Source of the DNA: Microscillaceae bacterium
GTDB lineage: Bacteria; Bacteroidota; Bacteroidia; Cytophagales; Microscillaceae
Reading direction: 5' to 3'
Assembly (NCBI GenBank): GCA_011390205.1
Contig: JAABSX010000031.1
Coordinates: forward strand, 1-46,469
DNA length: 46,469 bases
This document shows positions 42,790 to 46,469 of this stretch, one piece after another. The notes beneath the pieces were generated by a model. It searched no databases and had not been told where the DNA came from. It saw nothing but the letters and a program-made list of their open reading frames with translations. Positions within the stretch are counted from its first letter, which is position 1; every line of letters begins with the position of its first letter. Both the position numbers and the translations under genes were made by a program.

Positions 42790-45700
42790 TTAGTTGAAGA
42801 TATAACGGATACCAACTTGTGCTCTCCAAGTCTGGCTAGTGCCTATGACACTTCTGGTAGATCTGTCAGAAAACTCAGTTGGGAACTGGCTAGTGCCACT
42901 TACAAAATTCAAGCGGTAGATAGGCTCATTTTGAGCATCACGTCCACGATAGTTAAGTAGGTTATTCTGAACGGCAGTCTGCTGAACACCCCAATCACTG
43001 TTAAACAAGTTACCGATATTAAATATATCAAGTGTAAGCTGTAGTTTGTGTCCGTACTCATCACCTAAGAATTTATGCTTTCCGAGTGGGATATTTTGCA
43101 CTAGACGGAAGTCAAAGCGATTCACCCAAGGAAGTAAAGCGCCATTACGCTCGGTTACTTTTCCTTTTTGTTCTGATAGGTATTTATCAGAGTTTACAAA
43201 GTTCCAGAAAGCCTCTTGCTGCTCTTGTGTCGTTACTGTACGTCCACCAGAAGTGTACTGCTGAAAGTTAATATCACTTGGGTCATTAGGTACATACAAC
43301 AGACGTTGTGCACCATCTCCGAAGTTGCCAGAATACACATAGCTATAGCGGCCATTAGAAACACCTTCATAGAATAAAGAAAGTGTAGTAGTGGCTCCAA
43401 CATTATAAGACAATGAACCAATTACACGGTGAGGAATATCAAAGCGAGTAAACGAGATATCTGGATTATTACGGTCAGTAGAAACTATAGAAGACCACAA
43501 TGAGGCAGCCTGTGAGCCACCGTCTAAACCATAATCACGTGCACGGCTGTGTGTATATGCCATCATAAAGTTCACACCAAAATCAAAACGCTTCTGTACT
43601 TGCAAAGTAAGAGAGTAATAATCACCTTGTCTATCAGCATTGGTAAGCTGGAATACATTGCGAAAATCAGCATCATTAGAATATGAACCATCCCAGTATG
43701 GGCGTTGGTCAGGGCCAGCAAGCAGTCCGTCAGGCTGTCTTACCACAGGGTTAACCGCTATAGGAGTAGAAACATCACGCGTGTACATTGCTTCAAAAGT
43801 AGCTATGATGCCACCAGGTAGCACATAATCTGCTGCGACATTGGTACGCCATACCTGTGGCAATCTAAAATCACGGTCAGTAAGGTTAAGCTCATTGCTA
43901 AGCTGTGCCTGTAAATCTTCAGGTGCAGGCTTGTAGGCAGTTACATCAGGATTAAACAGAATGCCATTGTCAATTACTTGCTGTCCAAAAAAGCCCTGCC
44001 CGCCACGGATGACACCATTGCCATTTACTTGGTTAGAAAGCCATACGAAAGGAATACGTCCTGAGAAGATACCCGTACCACCACGCACTTGTAGTGTCTG
44101 GTCTCCGAATACATCCCAGTTAGCAGAGATACGTGGCGACCACAAAGGCTTCACCTTAGGGAATGTAGATACATCAGGTATAAAAGTAGAGCCATCACGA
44201 GGGTCAGTCAATTCTTTGTCAAGGGCATCTAGGCGTGTATTGTTAGGCAAATCAATCGGATAGAAAGGCAAATCTACACGCAAGCCAGCACTGATTTTCA
44301 AGCGCTCATTTGCTTGATACTCATCTTGTATATAAAATCCTAATTGAGCAAAACGAGTCTGGTCAGTAGGAGGGTTATTGCTGCCATCGTAGCTAAATGA
44401 GTTAGCAAAAGCATCAGGATATACGTTGGGATTCTGATTAATAACAGACTCCACAAAGCTATCATAACTCAAATAACGATAAAAGCCATTAAAGGTAGGG
44501 TTAAAGGCATTGTCAAAAGTCATGTACTCAAAGTTTACACCACCTGTGAATGTATGCTTGCCCATGAATAAACTTGTATTGTTGGTAATGTTCAAGATGT
44601 TATTCTCTAATAAATTACCTACTGTAAATAGCTCATTACCCAATGAGAAATAATAAAGTGGGTTACCACCTGCATCTGGTTCTAATACCTCAATAAATGG
44701 GAAAGCTTGACCGCCAGGCACAGAACGCTTAGGATCAGTAATAGAAGTGTAACCAATGTTGAACTGGTTAGAGATATTATCTCCAAAACGTGAAGTAAGT
44801 TCACCAGTGATAGAAGTTACTGTATTATCTACTGTATAGTTGGCATTGCGGAAGTTCATTGCCTCGATACCTGTTCTGTTTGTGTTTCTAAATCTGAGTG
44901 CATCAGGTAAAAAACGAATAGAGTTACCATTGGTAGGCACATCACGGAAGGCAGTATATACATTGTAACGTACTGCTACTTTATGGTTTCGATTGATATT
45001 ATAATCAAGACGAACATTAAAACGCTCTTGCTCAGAAGCAAAGGCATAGCCTTCATATGCACCTGTATCATAGCCATAAAGCTGTTGCATCTGCGTACGC
45101 ACAAAATCAAGCCTGCTTGCAGGTACACGAGATACGGTCAATCCATCAGGGGTTAGTCCATCTCTTGCAGCTACTTTTTGGAAGCTAGGCACATCTTCTT
45201 GTTCTTTTTCATAACTGACAAAGAAGAACAGTTTATTCTTAATGATGGGTCCACCTAGACGGAAACCCTGAATCGTATTCTTAGAATCTTGTCTAGATAG
45301 ACGAGTATCTTCCACTTTATCACCAATAAGCTGGTCATTACGGAAATAGTAATAAACCGAAGCATCAAACTTATTAGAGCCTGAGCGAGTGATGGCATTC
45401 ACGTTAGCACCTGTAAATCCACCTTGACGCACATCAAAAGGAGCAAGGTTTACCTGAATCTCTTCAATAGCATCTAGTGATACAGGGTTAGAACCTGCAA
45501 ACTGACCTGAGCCTAGCCCGAAGTTGTTGTTGTAGATACTGCCATCAATGGTGTAGTTGTTAAAACGGCTATCACGTCCTGCAAAGCTTGTTCCGTTGCT
45601 TTGAGGTGTAAGACGTGTAAAGTCGTTGATATTACGGCTAATGGTAGGTAGCTCATTGATTTGCTCATTGTTAATGTTGGTAGAGGCACCTGTCCTGTCT

Positions 45701-46098
45701 GAGTTAATCAAGTCATTTCTAACAGCTGTAATGGTAACTTCACCTAATTCCATTCCTTCTTCTTGTAAGATGAAGTTGGCATCGGTAGTAGAACCCAGAG
45801 ATACACTGATATTTTCACGTTTAAGCTCAGCATAGCCCACAAAGGATACTGTTACGTTGTAAGGCCCGCCTACTCTTACATTCGTAAGTACAAAACGACC
45901 GTTGGCGTTGGTTGCAGTACTGTACTGCGTACCAGAGGGGGTGTGTACTGCAATGACAGTAGCACCAGGCAAAAACTCGCCTGCATTGTCCTTCACGAAA
46001 CCTGATAAAGTTCCTGTAGTAACCCCCTGCGCTTGTGCAGTGTTTAGTGCGAGGCACAAACCAAGGACTAATCCTAAAACTTGTAAAATCTTTTTCAT
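42790..46098 (-). CDS. Oar-like TonB-dependent outer-membrane receptor
   Basis: A 1102-residue receptor with a signal peptide (cleavage after TAQAQ, about residue 24). Residues about 28-115 are a carboxypeptidase-regulatory-like domain (GTLSGFVKDNAGEFLPGATV), residues about 120-245 a TonB plug (GEVTITAVRN, DSRFNNYTIDGSIYNNNFG, SRSGSN-like NAITRSGSN), and the rest a barrel ending in VGIRYIFN with terminal aromatic strand. The plug lacks the SusC signature, and there is no SusD gene next to it. It therefore resembles the Oar family, first described in Myxococcus, and not a polysaccharide-utilisation transporter. The substrate is unknown, and some Oar proteins move peptides or protease-related factors. 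A -7 box lies at 46137-46144. Confidence 0.92.
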   Translation of the reverse strand: MKKILQVLGLVLGLCLALNTAQAQGVTTGTLSGFVKDNAGEFLPGATVIAVHTPSGTQYSTATNANGRFVLTNVRVGGPYNVTVSFVGYAELKRENISVSLGSTTDANFILQEEGMELGEVTITAVRNDLINSDRTGASTNINNEQINELPTISRNINDFTRLTPQSNGTSFAGRDSRFNNYTIDGSIYNNNFGLGSGQFAGSNPVSLDAIEEIQVNLAPFDVRQGGFTGANVNAITRSGSNKFDASVYYYFRNDQLIGDKVEDTRLSRQDSKNTIQGFRLGGPIIKNKLFFFVSYEKEQEDVPSFQKVAARDGLTPDGLTVSRVPASRLDFVRTQMQQLYGYDTGAYEGYAFASEQERFNVRLDYNINRNHKVAVRYNVYTAFRDVPTNGNSIRFLPDALRFRNTNRTGIEAMNFRNANYTVDNTVTSITGELTSRFGDNISNQFNIGYTSITDPKRSVPGGQAFPFIEVLEPDAGGNPLYYFSLGNELFTVGNLLENNILNITNNTSLFMGKHTFTGGVNFEYMTFDNAFNPTFNGFYRYLSYDSFVESVINQNPNVYPDAFANSFSYDGSNNPPTDQTRFAQLGFYIQDEYQANERLKISAGLRVDLPFYPIDLPNNTRLDALDKELTDPRDGSTFIPDVSTFPKVKPLWSPRISANWDVFGDQTLQVRGGTGIFSGRIPFVWLSNQVNGNGVIRGGQGFFGQQVIDNGILFNPDVTAYKPAPEDLQAQLSNELNLTDRDFRLPQVWRTNVAADYVLPGGIIATFEAMYTRDVSTPIAVNPVVRQPDGLLAGPDQRPYWDGSYSNDADFRNVFQLTNADRQGDYYSLTLQVQKRFDFGVNFMMAYTHSRARDYGLDGGSQAASLWSSIVSTDRNNPDISFTRFDIPHRVIGSLSYNVGATTTLSLFYEGVSNGRYSYVYSGNFGDGAQRLLYVPNDPSDINFQQYTSGGRTVTTQEQQEAFWNFVNSDKYLSEQKGKVTERNGALLPWVNRFDFRLVQNIPLGKHKFLGDEYGHKLQLTLDIFNIGNLFNSDWGVQQTAVQNNLLNYRGRDAQNEPIYRLNFVSGTSQFPTEFSDRSTRSVIGTSQTWRAQVGIRYIFN

Positions 46099-46469
46099 AC
46101 CAAAAAATAATTTTTATTTAAATTAAAATTCAGTGGCAAAGGTAGTGGTTTGAATTTTTCTAATAATGTCCTTATTTTTAAATAATTGTTAAGTAATTTG
46201 CGCACCAATATTAATATTTCTTAACATAGCGTATTTTTTGACCTACATATTTTTTTTTATTAAAAAAAATTCGTATAGTTTGCCCTTTTATTTTGTGTGA
46301 GATGCTGTAATTTGTGCCTTTGTACCTTCCTCTTGGCGAATAAAGTATTGGTTTTACTTTTTTCATCTGTCTATCACAAAATTAACATACTGTTTTCAGG
46401 TGTTCTCTATGATATAATTTTTCACTCTTTGTATTTTCATGTCTATACACTCAAATAATTTCTAAACAG
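46099..46469. other. AT-rich upstream region of the receptor gene
   Basis: About 370 bp with no gene recognised. It contains the receptor's -7 box and long A/T runs. No tRNA or riboswitch-like fold is evident. Confidence 0.5.
46137..46144 (-). promoter_or_regulatory. -7 box of the TonB-dependent receptor gene
   Basis: TACCTTTG on the minus strand is a perfect TAnnTTTG, 38 bp before the ATG at 46098. No -33 TTG at standard spacing was found. Confidence 0.5.

Noticed and set aside
42790-46098. SusC-type receptor of a polysaccharide-utilisation locus
   Set aside because: There is no adjacent SusD-like lipoprotein gene, and the plug signature is Oar-like.

Overview
The window looks like chromosome from a Bacteroidota bacterium, most likely a Cytophagales-type gliding, surface-decorating lineage. 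It is moderately AT-rich. The evidence is a C-terminal type IX secretion (T9SS) sorting domain on a giant surface protein, an Oar-like TonB-dependent receptor, a PafA-type alkaline phosphatase, an RRM protein, FKBP lipoproteins next to a DHH phosphoesterase (a gliding-gene neighbourhood), a RemB/Wzi-like outer-membrane barrel, and several upstream boxes matching the Bacteroidota -7 element TAnnTTTG. No rRNA, tRNA, CRISPR array or prophage was seen.

Layout. 1-531: intergenic DNA with a degenerate IS982-like transposase fragment. 560-5001 (minus): rsgA, menA, a glutathione peroxidase lipoprotein and a PafA-like phosphatase. 5075-12559 (plus): a probable operon with DHH phosphoesterase, two FKBP lipoproteins carrying five FKBP-like domains, the house-cleaning pyrophosphatase rdgB, a DinB-fold protein and a 929-residue membrane-anchored protein ending in a propeller-like domain. 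12738-17742 (minus): thrB and thrC overlapping by one base, a stand-alone LON substrate-binding-domain protein, a GAF membrane protein and a rhodanese-like protein whose catalytic Cys position is Ser.

17928-30263 (minus) is one 12.3-kb gene for a 4111-residue secreted mosaic with ASH/choice-of-anchor-D, DUF4114-like, malectin-type, BACON, sugar-dehydrogenase-like propeller, SprB-like, LamG and T9SS sorting modules. A dyad-rich 660-bp divergent spacer separates it from a plus-strand RemB/Wzi-like barrel protein. A fused trehalose-6-phosphate synthase/phosphatase follows on the minus strand.

34887-36518 is a 1.6-kb gene-poor island. It holds three tandem 130-bp repeats, a small GC-richer reading frame of unknown function and the best complete promoter in the window. 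A polytopic membrane protein follows.

38176-42058 (minus) is a compact four-gene cluster in which every product carries a signal peptide: two lipoproteins, an outer-membrane barrel and a seven-WD40/caspase (C14) protein with intact His-Cys dyad. I consider this the best candidate for an undescribed system. The window ends with an RRM RNA-binding protein and an Oar-like TonB-dependent receptor, separated by strong hairpin terminators. All family assignments come from reading motifs by eye, without database searches.
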